64,000 nucleotides of DNA from Eublepharis macularius (lineage: Eukaryota; Chordata; Lepidosauria; Squamata; Eublepharidae). How positions within the stretch are numbered: position 1 is the first letter of the stretch; every line of letters starts with the position of its first letter. This document shows positions 1-12,900 of the stretch, one piece after another. The notes below the pieces were generated by a model. The model did not search any database. It was not told the origin of the DNA and was given only the letters and a program-made list of their open reading frames with translations. Where the stretch lies: assembly GCF_028583425.1 (NCBI RefSeq), contig NC_072802.1, positions 14,269,926-14,333,925 on the forward strand, in the 5' to 3' direction. The translations under genes were made by a program, and so were the position numbers.

Positions 1-5
1 CTTCT

Positions 6-1821
6 CAGAGCTGGGCAGTATTGAAAACACTTGTGTTTGAAGTTTAGATGTCAAACACAATTTAAATTGCATTGTGTGTCTGAAATAATTATATAGAAAA
101 TGTATTATTTTGTATTGGAATGGCTCCACCCTCCCCTCCAGATGTATTTGGTATTTTTGTATTTTGTCTACAACTAATACCATCTTGATGATGGGAGACC
201 AGCTACCGAATATGTCTGAGACTGAGCAAGCAGAAATCCCGGCATGCTGTGCGCTCACAAAACTCACAGTACTGAGTCTTGTGAGCCAAGCTCCCTTTTG
301 CAAAAAAGGAAAGGTTGCAGTTCAGCGTACGTACTTTCTCTTCGCTAACTTTGTACATGGAAGGTGCTGTGGGTCCAGCATGGCTGCCCTACGGAAACAA
401 GTCCCTGCCATAATCAGCATTCCCTAGGCCCAGAGAGCTGGTGAGAGAAAAAGGAGTCCAGAAGATGATCAGTTGAATGCAAAACACTGATTTAGATAAG
501 GCACATACCCACATTAGACAGAGAGCTTTTACCTTGCACCAATTAGCATTCAGTCTACATAGCTGCGGGCGGGCGGGCGGGCAGGGAGACAGTATTGATG
601 TGAAGTTTAATCTAATGGGGTCCTTCCACTCCACTGAAGTATTTACTAATATTTACTCCTCCTCTGGAGGTTTTTTTAAGCAGAAGCTAGATAGCCATCT
701 GTGAACCTTGGCAGATCATGAGAGGGAGGGCAGGAAGGGTTACACCAGTGCTTAGTTCTCATGGACCCTTCTTACATGCCCAGGGTAAGGCTGATAGCCA
801 CCTTGGGGTCAGGTAGCAGTTTTCCCCAGGCCAGTTTGGCTAGAGATCCTGACGGTGTTTTGCCATCTTCTGGGCATGGAGTAAGGATTACTGGGGGTGT
901 GTGTGTGGGGGGGGGAGGTATTTGTGATTTTCCTGCATTGTGCAGGGGGTTGGACTAGATGACCCTTGAGGTACTTTCCAACCTTGTGATTCTATGATTC
1001 CCCACAGATTCCAAATCGGAAGGTTTCTAGCCATAGCACCTTAAAACATGTGCAATGCATAGAAGCTGCTCTTGGGGGACTGGCTGTGAGACTTGCATCA
1101 TTTTGAGTTCACTTTTCATCTAAGTGAAGCCTTTTTGCTACCTGCATCTAAACTGTTAGCTGTCATTGCATGCTGCTACAGAGTCCCCACCCCCTGCTAA
1201 TATAAACAAGAGCAAAACGTCTTCTGATACAGACTTCCTCATTAGCTGCACTAAAATGTTGAGGCCAGTATTAGCTGCCAAAAACAGAGCTGTTACTTTG
1301 CTTCAGTGAAAAACTGCCACATTTTAGAACATCATCTGAAGGATCGCTGGTAGCCAATAAGTTGTTCAGCCAATAAAACACAAAAGTTATGCTCAGCTGA
1401 CCTGCAGAAAAGTCCTCTTTACATGCTGCTGTGATTAGGCACCAAAAAAGTGAAATTTTGGGTACTGTTGCTTTAAATAACGAGATTCAGTTTGTCAGGA
1501 TTGATTCCGTAAATTTCCCCATAATTGGTATTTTTAAATAAAGAAATAAGGCGCACACAAAATCCATATCCAACTATGAAAAAATACGACTGTGTTTACT
1601 CATCGTCCAAGTGTTAATAAGAGAGACATTTTTCAATGAATGTATTTAGTATTTTGTTTTGGAAATACATTATGGATTTCTGTAGATACTTTTTGTATTT
1701 CGTTATGTGAAATGCTTCTCAGTTAAAAGTTTTTATTTCATATTTGAAATAGTTTAATGGCTTAATGGAGTTTTTTGTATTCTTATTTGAACTACTCAAA
1801 AATATGTTTTGCCCAGCTCTG
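6..1821. mobile_element. hAT-like DNA transposon, non-autonomous, about 1.8 kb
   Basis: The 12-bp ends are perfect inverted repeats: CAGAGCTGGGCA at 6-17 and its complement at 1810-1821. A CAG...CTG terminus is typical of hAT elements. The right flank reads cttgttct. Only five bases of left flank (cttct) lie in the window, and four of these match the corresponding right-flank bases, so the expected 8-bp target duplication can be only partly seen. The interior is AT-rich near both ends, has no transposase-like reading frame, and is split by a CR1 3' end. Confidence 0.65.
640..1000 (+). mobile_element. CR1 LINE, 3' end
   Basis: The final stretch has the hallmark CR1 tail: GGTTGGACTAGATGACC, then CCAACCTTGTGATTCTATG, then an ATTCTATG-type 8-bp repeat at about 985-1000. 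The upstream CTGGAGG...AAGCAGAAGCTAGAT is also typical of the CR1 3' UTR. The 5' boundary is approximate. The copy lies inside the hAT-like element and is therefore younger than it. Confidence 0.85.
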
Positions 1822-4655
1822 CTTGTTCTCTTTTAGGATAATTTCTATGTACTTTCCCTTCGAACAAGTTGCAGAATGTGAACATAATTCATCAGCCATC
1901 AAAAAGGATGTTTTCAGCCACTGTGCCGTGCCCTCCACCCCCCCCCCCCCAATACTTACTTTTGCTGAAGCACAGGATTTTCTGTGTTGACATTTAATGA
2001 TTCTGGCACTTGGTAGCTTGACAGTATACAAAACAGAGCAGAGGTTGAGACTGTTGCTTAGAGTCCTCCATTTTGTTAATGAAACAAGTTTTGGAAAATA
2101 AACTTTGGCACAAAGTGTCTGGGATGTGTGTTTTAATACCTATTTGAAATTGGCAATGTGTTAAATTTTGGCTACTGCAAACAGGGCAACAAACAACATG
2201 AAATAACTACCATTTTCTTTTTTCCAAAGGCTGGAATTCAAAGACCCTTCTGTGTGAGTAGAAGGCACTTGCTAAGTCTCGGTTTCTGTTGAGACCCAAA
2301 GCTATTCTGAAATTTATCCCCAACACTTTGCCAGCAGTTTGGGGGGAGTATGGAAAGGTGGGTATGAATGATAATTCTGCCCATCAAGGGGGGTGTTTGG
2401 AACCAGGCTATGGTTAATTGAAGGTACAGAATGGAACAGCCTTTTCAAAAGGCAGTACTTTTGAAATCACTGAATCAATGTTCAAAAGACATTTTCTTGG
2501 CTATTTTTAGTAACATCGCTTTCCCCCTAAAAACAGCCATTCTTTACCTGCAAGTTTTGAATTTGACACAACTTTTTCTCCTTTGCCAAAACACACACAT
2601 CTTACCCCTCCTAATGTGGTAAAAGATAGGAAGACTGGCCAATGGATCATTTTTGCAGCTGCAGCAACACAAGAGTCTTTTCCAGCATACCTTCCTACTA
2701 GCCTCTCGTGGCTCTAGAAACTTAACCTTTTTAAAAACGAAAGCTGAAGAGTCAGAGGAACTAGAAGATTGTGGCAGTAGATTATTATAGTGCTTCCCCC
2801 CCTCCCCCTGGCGAGAAAAACGCAGGGGAAATGGCAGCCGATGGAGGAAAGTGTGTGCAAAACTGTGTGGATGCTCCATTTGCAGCAGTGATCGCAGGGA
2901 AATGGAGAACCCTCTCCGTTTGGCTGCCGCCTGATTTTTATAATGAACAACTGGCACCTTCTGACAAAGAGGACTATCAAATGAATTATAAAATAAAATT
3001 GAAGCCATTGACAAAAATTTACATTTTAACGCACTAAGAGAATCAGAATTTTTAATTATTTAGCCGTTGGCCATTACAAATTTACAGAACCATATGGTAC
3101 AATAGCTAATAACATTAAAATCTAGTGATAAAATTAATTTAAAAGTTAAAAAAAATAGATTATTCCAACCAGATCACAAAACTGCCCCCGTCAGTGCCGC
3201 CCTAGATCTAATCTTGGTCACAAGGGCAAACTGAGACACTGTAAGATATGTAAGTATCATCTTACAATGGACAATAGAATTATGATCTTCTCGGGTTCAG
3301 AATCTGTGTTTATGGCAGATAGAATACCAGCCAAAAATTTATCTTATATAGCAGAGAAGAAATAATGTAATGGCCAGGCATTGTAGGGACCTGGCACAGA
3401 TGACTAATCTCATAAAACTCCAGGCTCAGTATAAAACCCTAATCAAACAAAAGAAACTATGGGAAATCAGTAGGCATCCAAGTAAAATTGAACACAATAA
3501 AATACATACGATTAAAGAAAATCACCTCAGATTCAGAACAGGAAAAAAATTTTGGGCGCAAATTCCAATACTACCGTTGTGATTGTCTTGAATAAGAAGA
3601 AATTGCACAGGTGAACAGAGTATTCATGACAGCATTGGAATGCTGGAACTGCACAATGGTCTAGTTACGGCTTCTTTTTGTATGTAGCATTGTTCCAATG
3701 TGCAGTGTTCATAAAATAGGAGATGTGAATTCATGATTCCTTTATTTGACTGCTCGTTTGAGCAGTTATCTTCTTTGGGTAAATTGGCCATTTCCAGAAC
3801 CAACTTGTTCATTAGAACAGCTGCAAGATTATGTCCCTGACATTTCACTTTTTTTCTCAAAAGCCTTTCTGCGCTCCTTTCTAAGTACTCTCATATTGAA
3901 GGCAGGTGCTCCTTGGCATTTGGCACCTCAAAGCTTAGTTTCACTTTGTTTTGGCCATGTAAATAAGCAACTTTCTGTAAGACTCTTCCTCAAACTACTT
4001 ATAAGAGTAGATCATATGTGCATATATGCATATGTGGGATTAGTAGACTACAATAGTATCTCATTTCCTGAGCATTAAAAAGTCCCATGGTGTCCTTTCT
4101 GAGCATCTGCCTTATGATTAGAGATCTCTTGGTCATATGCTGCTTAGCTGCAAACATACAGGCTCAGCTGATAGGATAACATTAGGGATTTTTTTCATTT
4201 TGTACACAGTACAAGATTTTTCAAGTATACCAGTGGTGTATGTGGATACTATGAGAAAATTACAGAATTCAACTAAAATACTATTCATAACCCTCTACCT
4301 ACTCACTTTTTATGGTGGAGAAAAATCCTCGGAGGTGTTTGTTAAGAACGTGACATCTTAATTCATCATTTGGGCTTCTGTTTCTCGGTGTTGCTGTTGC
4401 TGCACACATATGTACTCAATACAAGCTCTTGTCTCATTTGCATGCATTTTCTTAGCTTGGCTGCCTTTGCTTAAAATGCCCTACCTATCCAAGTGATCCC
4501 ATCTAGCCACAAGAAAATCTGTTAAAACAGATGTACAGACTGACAAGACAACATACAAAGCCTTGTCTATTTATGAACAAAGCTAACACAAAGGAAACTG
4601 GATATAAAGGGGAAACGGTGTAGCAGAAGCATATACAACGCAGGGATGTTTTGGG
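1822..4655. other. Intergenic stretch, no gene recognised
   Basis: No exon-like coding pattern was recognised. The stretch at about 3050-3590 is A-rich with short open stretches rich in Lys, Gln and Ile on the plus strand. It may be an old retroelement remnant but could not be assigned to a family. A poly-C run lies at 1940-1950. Confidence 0.5.
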
Positions 4656-4659
4656 TTTT

Positions 4660-5100
4660 AGGGTTTTCAGCTCTGGGTTGGGAGATTCCTGGAGATTTGG
4701 GGGTGGAGCTTGGGGAGGGCAGGGACCTCAGTTGGGTATAATGCCATATATGTCATATTATGCCATCTTATTAAGTATCATACCCCTTCAATTCAGCCAT
4801 TTATTCCAGGGGAAGTGATTTATATAGGGAGATCAGTTTCAGGTAGGTAGATGTGATGGTCTGTAGTGCTTGTAGATGTGCAAGATTTGGGTCCAGTTGC
4901 ACCTTAAAGACCAACTAGATTTCCAGGGTGTAAGCTTTTGAGAGTCAAGGTTCCCTGACTCTCAAAAGCTCATACTCTGGAAATCTAGTTGATCTTTAAA
5001 GTGCTGCTGGACCCGAATCTTGCTCTGGAAATCAGCTGTGATTCCAGGAGCTCTCCAAATTCTACCTGTAGATTGGCAATTGTAGGTTATACTTGGTTGA
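4660..5100. mobile_element. MITE-like repeat with TAGGGTTGCCA-type ends, interrupted
   Basis: The left part (tagggttttcagctctgggt, then cctggagatttggggg and the word ataatgccat) matches the two copies at 7083-7540. The right part (ccaggagctctccaaattct, then ggcaattgtaggtta) matches their other end. The middle is occupied by a palindromic PLE-derived arm pair at 4881-5028, so the copy was split by a later insertion. Confidence 0.55.
4881..5028. mobile_element. Short palindromic PLE-derived insertion (GAAAGCTC hammerhead family)
   Basis: Two near-complementary arms meet at about 4955. The plus-strand arm reads CTGACTCTC, AAAAGCTCATAC, CTGGAAATCTAGTTG, then GTGCTGCTGGACCCGAATCT, and the other arm is its inverse. 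The same arm sequence recurs at 6125, 17862, 23949, 25755 and 30066. The order CTGA(N)GA / stem / GAAAGCTC is that of a decayed hammerhead core (see findings). Confidence 0.6.
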
Positions 5101-5172
5101 GTTAGCAAACCTGGGATCAGGTCCACTCAGCCAGCCTGCTGGGGCAACCTGGATCTCCAGGTTCTCCAGTGG

Positions 5173-5325
5173 TGGTGGTGGTGTATTTATTTATTTAATG
5201 TCATTTATAGTCGGCCTTTCTCACTGAGACTCGAGGATTACGCAGTGTGAGATTAGTACAATCGATATCAAGGACATTTCAATAAACAATGCCATAGGGT
5301 AAGTGAATGCAAGTTTACAAAGGCA
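5173..5325 (-). mobile_element. L2-like LINE 3' tail (minus strand)
   Basis: Read on the minus strand this is the same 3' end as the LINE at 7735-9990: the words 'ctcagtgagaaaggc' and 'tttgtaaacttg', and an AT-rich tandem tail (tatttatttatt on the plus strand). It is strongly 5'-truncated. Confidence 0.75.
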
Positions 5326-5449
5326 TAACATGAGCAAAAATCTGATACAGAAACGCTGAAACAGAACTATGGCTCATTTTGAGGGGGAATGCTCCAGAAC
5401 GCTGCTTTGGTAGTTCCCCCAAGTCAGGTGGCCCTACCCACCTGACTTT

Positions 5450-5985
5450 AAAACATTTTGGGCCGTTTAGGCCTCGATTGGGGCCAAAACGGCCACAATC
5501 GGGGCTGAAATGGCCCAGATTGGGTCGGTGCCAGGTGGGGAACCCCTCCCCTGCCACGATCTGGGCTGAAACAGGCCCAAGATGGCCATTGTCGGCCTTT
5601 TTGGGCCATTTCAGCCTGGATTGGGGCTGAAACAGCCTGGATTGGGTTGGTGCTGGTCGGGAGCCCCCTGCCCAGCACCAACCTGGTCCTGGTCTTTTAG
5701 GCCCTGATTCGGGCTCAAATGAGCCCAAAATGGCTGGTTTTGGCACTTTTAGGCCTGGAACTGGTCCAAAACAGCCTGGACCGGGTCAGTGCTGGGCAGG
5801 GGAGGGTTCCTCTGCTCAGCTCCAACCAGATCTGGTCCTTTTTGGCCCCGATCCGGGCCCAAAAGGCCCAAAATGGCCTGGATTGGGGTCAAAACGACCC
5901 TGATTGGGCCACTGCCAGGTGGTGGAACACCCCCCCCCCCGTCTGGCAGCAGCTGAATCCTGGCCATTTTGGCCCGATCAAGGGG
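5450..5985. repeat. GC-rich degenerate tandem repeat, unit about 120-140 bp
   Basis: At least four units share the phrases 'ggccattttgggcc', 'gattggg(t)c(a/g)gtgc(t/c)gg' and 'caaaacggcc'. The GGGT(C/T)GGTGC-type phrase recurs near 5524, 5644, 5783 and 5904, so spacing alternates between about 120 and 139 bp. Short open frames through it on both strands are by-products of the repeat. No transposon ends were recognised. Confidence 0.75.
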
Positions 5986-6124
5986 TGTAGCATATGCCAA
6001 TGAGTTCCTGCAGTTTTTTTTCAACGAAATGACCATTGAACAGAACAGGAGCCATTCTAGGACCGACATTAGAGAACATAGAACTACCCAGTAGGGCCAT
6101 ACATAAAGCAACAGATAGTACATA

Positions 6125-6225
6125 GAGGAGAAAAGAGCAAGAGTCCAGTAGCACCTAGAAAATACACACAATTTGTGGTAGGATATGCGAGCCTTCGTGA
6201 GTCACAGCTCACTTCTTCAGGTAAC
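6125..6225 (-). mobile_element. PLE-derived 3' end with hammerhead-like core (minus strand)
   Basis: On the minus strand the order is CTGAAGA (6220-6214), a GTGAG...CTCAC stem, GAAGGCTC (6196-6189), then about 40 bases later GGTGCTACTGGACTC. This matches the second PLE arm family elsewhere in the window. The core has one difference from GAAAGCTC. Confidence 0.6.
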
Positions 6226-6479
6226 CCATAGGAGCACATAACTTAAAGCAGCAGATAGGACTTGAGGCAACATAGAGGTGTTTTTTCAAGACAATTTAAA
6301 AACTGGATTTTTTTTTTGAGCGACGTATTATAATCTTTTGTATCCGTCCCTCCAAATATCGTCTTACTTGAAGTGTAAGCCTTACAGGTTTCACTAGAGA
6401 TTGTTCCCGACTACAGAGCTTTAGTGCTTCTTGTGAGTAAGCTCCGCTGAAAGCAGCAGGGCACATTTCTGAGCAAACG

Positions 6480-6900
6480 TGCCCAGAGCCTGCCTCAGAA
6501 CTTATTACTACTACACGCCTCCATTAAACCACCCGGCTTCCCCTTGGCCGTCAATCACAGCCTCTTCGCCAATGGCAAAGTCTCTGCGCTTTGGCCCCGC
6601 CTCGGCGCGGCGGTGACGCCAAGGAGGGCGGCCGCCTCTCCCGCGCCTGCGCAGTGCACGTCGCCTGCTTCTCCCCTCCCCAAGATGGCGGCGGCCACCA
6701 GCGGCGAGGCGGTTTGCGGCGACGGCCCCGCAGGCGTCAGGCGGGCCCACCTGGGCATCCCCGAGGCGGTCTTCGTCGTAAGCGAGGGGCTCGAGGCGGC
6801 GGGCCGGGCGGGAAGGGGTTGACCGGGGCGTGGGCCGAGAGAAAGGCGAAGGGCCTCCTGGCCCGTCCTGAGGGAGAAGTGGCGGACTGGCCTGAGGAGA
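6480..6900 (+). promoter_or_regulatory. VBP1: VBP1 CpG-rich promoter with NRF1-like and YY1-like sites
   Basis: GC and CpG content rise sharply just upstream of the VBP1 start. A CCAAT word lies at about 6569-6573. An NRF1-like CGCCTGCGCA lies near 6645-6654. A YY1-like AAGATGGCGGC at 6682-6692 overlaps the start codon. There is no TATA box. This is the usual layout of a housekeeping promoter. The factor assignments are motif matches only. Confidence 0.6.
6685..6777 (+). CDS. VBP1: VBP1 coding exon 1
   Basis: 31 codons from the ATG at 6685, ending GCGGTCTTCGTC before the donor GTAAGC at 6778. Phase 0 end. Encodes the variable N-terminus and [10 protein letters not shown]. Confidence 0.95.
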
Positions 6901-9900
6901 TCAGGGCGAAGAGGCCAGGAAGGGACTGAGGCCGTGCCTGAGCTTCGTTTTTAGCCGGGTGGCTCCCGGGACTCTGCCTTGGAGGGAGATGTGAGAGAAA
7001 CCTCCAAGGAGACATGAGTTCGAATCCTCCCTCAGGCGTGAAACTCATTGGGCGATCTTGAGCCACTCAGGCACTTTATTAGGTAGGGTTGTCAGCTCCA
7101 AGTTAGGAAATTTGGAGGGTGGGAGGTGAAGCCTGGAAAAAGCAAGGTTTGGGGAGGGAAAGAACTTCAGCATGGTATAATCCCATAGAGCCCATCCCCC
7201 AAGGTAGTCATTTTCTCCAGGTGAACTGATCTCTGTGGCCTGGGTGTCAGTTGTAATTCCAGAAGATCTCCAGCCACCATCTGGAGGCTGACAAGCCTAT
7301 TACAGAGTTGCCAGTTGCAGGTTGGGAAATTCCTGGAGATTTGGGGGGGGGGGATGGAACTTGGGGAGGGCGGGGTTTGGGGAAGGAGAGACCTCAGTGG
7401 GGTAAAATGTCATAGAGTCTGTCCTTCAAAACCACCATGTTCTCCATGGGAACTGATCTCTGCTCCCTGGAGCTCAGCTGTCATTCTGGAGATCTCCAAA
7501 CACACACCCCGCCCAGAGGCTGGCAACCTTACTAGAAAGTCGTTAGAATCAGGAGGAGGGTGGAGGTAACTGTTGGGCTTGCTGGGTCATGTGAGAGCCT
7601 GTCTAGTTCCACATCCTGTTTTTTAGTGCTGGCTTGAGAACATTTGTTTTGAACAGATTTATATAGCGCCTCTCAACCTCTCCCCCCCCCATGTCTAAAT
7701 AAATGCCATTATTGTAAAACACGCACAGAAACTGATGGAACTTGCTACAGAACACACTGGAGAATCTATGAAGCAGAAATGAAAGTGGCAAAAAAACGTT
7801 ACTTCTTGGCAACCGTTGTGTCAGCTAGTTCACGACTGTCCCAATTGTTCAGGGTATCCAGACACCTTCTAACCCCTAAATCTGAACCTTTATAGACCCA
7901 GGAACAGACAATTAGCTGTAAGGCATTTGCTAAGGTTTTCACTGATAAAATAGCACAAATACACTCTGATCTGGATGCTGGTAGCAATACAAATGAGGTA
8001 GAAGAAATGCTTAATACACCATCTGGCCTATATTTGGGCTGCTTTGAACCAATTACAATGCCAGACCTTAACAGGATTCTGGCATCTATGAAAGCCACTA
8101 GTGCTCTTGATCCTTGCCCAATCTTGGCTGTTAAAATCAAGCAAAGATCACATAAGTGAACTACTAAGATCTATTGTAAATCAATCGCTAACTCAGGGCA
8201 CCTTCCCCCAGACACTCAAAAACGCAGTTATCCATCCACTAATTAAAAAACCATCCCTAGACAAAACTGATGTGGCCAGTTATCGTCCAGTCTCTAATCT
8301 GCCCTTTCTGGGCAAAGTGATTGAGAGAGCAGTACTGACCAACTCCAGATCTTCTTGGAAAACTCTAGCGGTCTAGACCCTTTCCAGTCTTGATTCAGAC
8401 CAGGGCATGGGACAGAGACAGCACTAGTGGCATTAGTGTATGTTCTCCGTCTGAATATAAACAAAGGCTATGCCTCCTTATTGCTCCTCCTGGATCTGTC
8501 TGCAGCCTTTGACACAGTAGACCATGCCATCCTGTTGAGGTGTTTAGAAACAGAAGTGGGCATCAAAGGATGTGCCTTGGACTGGTTTAAATAGTTTCTC
8601 ATGGAACGGACTCAAAGGATTGCTGTCGGAGATCAGCTATCTCCAGAATGGGAACTATCCTGTGGAGTTCCACAGGATGCAGTCTTATCTCCCATGTTAT
8701 TCAACCTCTGCGTAAAATCTTTAGGAGAACTCATTCACAGCTATGGAATTGGATGTCATCAATATGCAGATGATACCCAATTCTGTATCTCGCTATCCAG
8801 GTCCCCACAGGATGCAGCACAAATCTTAGATCGCTGCCTGACAGCCGTAGTGAAATAGCTGAAAAATAACAAATTAAAATTCAACCCAGACAAGACTGAA
8901 GTGATGCTTGTTGGGAAGTCAGAGGTATTGAAAAATATTGTACTCCCTACTTTTGATGGAGTTTGTTTGACCCCTGCAGACTCAATTAAGAGCCTAGGGA
9001 TTATACTGGATCCAGTGCTACTACCTGAAAAACAAGGCAGCTGCAAAAAATACTTACTACAGTCTCACTCTAGCCTGGAAAATGGCTTCTTATCGCGACA
9101 CGGCTGACCTGGCCACCTGGATCCATGCGATGGTAACATCAAAACTTGACTATTTTAATGCGTTATACATTGGTCTCCCATGTACATTAACTCGGAGGCT
9201 CCAATTGGTGCAAAATGCTGCGGCTCGACTATTATCAGGAGCGAGCAGGAGCTTGAACATCACTCCCATCCTACAGTCACTCCACTGGCTACCTATCAGT
9301 TACCGTGCTCAGTTCAAGGTATTGGTTATTACACACAAAGCTCTTCACGGCCTTGGTCCAGCATACCTGCGGGACTGCCTCCCTCCCTATGTCCCTCCAC
9401 GGCAGCTTTGCTCATCTGAACAGGGTCTCTTGCAGGTGCCAGCCTGTACATGGGCAAAATCAACAGCAGCACGGACTTTCTTTGTGGTGGCCCCTACCCT
9501 ATGGAACGGCCTGCCTGAGGAGGTCAGGAGAGGCTCCACCCTCCTGGCTTTCCACAAACAATGCAAAATCGAATTATTCAAAAAGGCTTTTTTTCCAGCT
9601 AAGAAGGCAGTATTGTAGGAAAGGGGTCCCAGATGTTTCGCTAATGAGTTAGGAACCATAGATTTCACCATTATGTTGCCTTACATATTATTTGTTGGTT
9701 CAAATATGTACTCCTATGTACTACCTGTGCTTCATGTTGTTTAATGTTAGTCCTAGAATTGATTATGTTCTGTTTCAGCAATTCTTCAGCACCGTATTAG
9801 ATCCTTGCTAATGCTATGTCTTTGTAAACTTGTATTCATTTACCCTATAACATTATTTATGGAAATGTTCTTGACGCTGTATGGAAACGCCTGCCCTTGT

Positions 9901-12900
9901 CCTTGCCACTGATTGGACTAATCTCTCACTACGTAATCTGCCTTGAGTCTCAGTGAGAAAGGCGGAATATAATTAATTAATTGAGTAATGTGAAATTCTT
10001 AAATGGTATGGCAGGACTTGGGATCCAGTCTTAAGGAAGGATTGAGAAAGATGCAGAAACAGGTTGCCAATGTGATGGAGGAGTTGGAGCACCCTTTCTT
10101 GCAGGAAAGGGTTATGAAACCTCCCTGCCAAGTCAGACCACTGGTCTGTTTAGCCTGGATTGTCTGTTGCTCTCCTGGGTTTCATGCACACTAAAGTGTC
10201 CCCAAAATCTTTTCCCTAAGATTGGTTTGGCTAGAGATGCTAGGAATTGAACCTGAGTTTTTGTGCTGTACCATGAACCACTCTTTCTGATTCATTTGTA
10301 TGTCTTTCTGACATTTGGATAAATAATATATGAAGCTGCTTTGTATTGCCAGCCTGTTGTTTTAGCAAGTGCTGTATTTTCTGTTTGGACTGGCAACAGC
10401 TGTCCAGGGTCTTAGGCAGAGGAAAGTCATTCTCAGCTGTTCTACCTGAGATCTTATTTTTAAACAAGATATTCGAGGGATTGAAGCAGGGACCTGTTAC
10501 AGGCAAGTCATGTGGCATACCACTTAGCCGTGGCTCATAGATAAAAGTGTTTAAAGTGTTTAGGAATATATAACTAAAGATAGGCATGGTAAAGTATGAA
10601 ACTGTGTGTGCTGTGGGAAAAGAGAACTGTTTTTCACTTTCCCAGAACACCAGAACTCAGATTCTGGTGGAAGATTTAGGACAGAAAAAAATGGCGTTTT
10701 TGTAAACACTTAATTTATAGGACTCGACTACTTCTGTAAGATAATTTAATGACTTTTTAAAAAAGGTTAGATAAATTTCTCGAGGTGTGGTGTATAATGG
10801 CTGATGGCCATGGTAGTTGAATGGAACCAATTGATGGGCAGTGGGGGTTGAAATGAGGCAAAAAGAGGGGCCTGTCTTGCTTGTGAGCTTTGTAGAAGTA
10901 TCTGGCTGACTGCTTGGAAATGATACCGCACAAGGTAACTTCGGGTCTGATTCAGAAGGTCTTGTCTCATGTCCCAGTAATGGCCAGTTACATGATTTCA
11001 GGAAGCCCACAAGCACATCATGAATTCAACAGCTCTTATTAACCTTCACAAGCAACTGCGTGTGGTCACTTTCAGCTAATATATGATGCCTGCTAGATCG
11101 CCTACAGAACTTCATCGCATGTGTTGGCTTGAGCCTTGGTCTTTTTGGTTCACATCAAACACTTGCAAAGATTGAGTGGAAGAGTATATGTTTTGCTTGC
11201 AGAGGGTCTCAGGTTCAGTACCCAGCATATCCACTTGAAGGATTTTTGGTTTCATGGCTGGGATAGGCCATCTGTTGAGACCTTGAAGGGTTGATGGTAG
11301 CTAGAGAAGACAATAATGGGCCAAACAAAATAGTGGCTTGACTCAGTGTAAAACAGCTTCCCATATTCTGCCCCTTGTCAACATAATCAAAACCTTCCCC
11401 TCCACCTTTGCATAGTAGAGAAGATTTAAGTATGCCCCCATATATGTTATTAAACATATATACCTAAAACATATGTTATTAAACATATATACCTAAAAGG
11501 AAGGTGATCCATTCTCAAAAAAAGTTAAATGCAAAAAACATAACCCTGAATTTACAATGACTTTTGTTTTCATCTCTCTGCCTTTGCACCAATGTCTGTT
11601 CTGAATGTGGGATTGGATTTCAGCTGTTACATGCTTTAAACTTTTTCATGACTTTTGAATTAACTTTGGTAACTTCTAAGGGAAATCTCACTCAATTAGT
11701 AAATAACATTAAATGCTAGCTACCAAATATTGTGTGTCAAATACAAATATAAGAGTTTTTGTGAATATTCAGGGATTAATATGTGTTCAGTGTCAATATT
11801 TGCAGAAGAAAATCTGGAGTGTAAAATAATTTCTGCGCTCGTACTGGAGTGTACAATTCTTTCTGCTTAGAAAAATAACGCATAACGAGTCCTTTTGAGT
11901 TCTGTATTTGAAGAAGACAAATAGCAGAGGGCATGTTCAATCAATCAGATTTATTTACAGTTAATAACCAGTACAGAAGAGGGCATGTTCTTAGGAAGAT
12001 TCATTGGGGAACAGAATGTAATTATCTTGGTAGGAAGAGTATCTGAAAGACCTCTTGCAAGTCTGTAGGAGAACAAGCAAGGGGGCGCCATGCAGATCTT
12101 AAAAAATAGAATTTAAATAGAAGCTTCCTAGAACTTGCAGGTGGTGTGGGTGTTTGGCCACAGTTGCTTTCTGCCAGGTACTGTGTACATTATTTATTTA
12201 TTTACTGAATTTATACTCTTCCTTTCTGCCCATACAAGGGCCACCAAGGGGACTAACAACAAATTAAGAACATAGAAAATAAAATCACATCTTAAAATAA
12301 ATAAACCCAACAATGACACATAATTAAAATGATTAACCATAGAACTAAAATACACAAAATGTAAAAATAACAAAACATTAGGTAGGAAGGAGGGATTATT
12401 GAAGAAATGCCAAATGAAATAAAAAAGATTTCACCTGCTTTCAGAATATGGCAACAGAAGGGGATGGATGAGTCTCCCTGGGGACAGAGTTCTGAGTTTT
12501 GGTGCCACAACCAAGAAGGCTCTCTCCTGGGTTGCAACCTGCTTAGTCTCAGAAGACGGGGGCACCTGAAGGAGAGCCTTGGATGTTGACAACAGTGGTT
12601 AGGCAGGTTCATAAGAGAGTAGGTACATTAATCCCAAACAATATAAGGCTCTAAATGTCAGCAGCAGTACCTAGAATTGTGCTCAGAAAGAGATTGGGAG
12701 CGAATGTAAATAGGCTATGACTGAAGTGCTGTGGTCCCTCTGACCCATTACAGTCAACATCCTAGATGTTAAAGAGCATAGGGGGCAAAATGGAGCCTTG
12801 TGGAACACTGCAGGCCAAGGGGCTGAGCAGCAGGCCCCAAGAATCACCTTGTGAAACTCGCCCTCCAGGTAGGACTAGAATCCCTGCAAAACAGTGCCTC

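Noticed and set aside
3370-3582. Short Lys/Gln-rich frame at 3.4 kb as a host exon
   Set aside because: No acceptor or donor in phase. More like an old retroelement piece, but the family could not be named.
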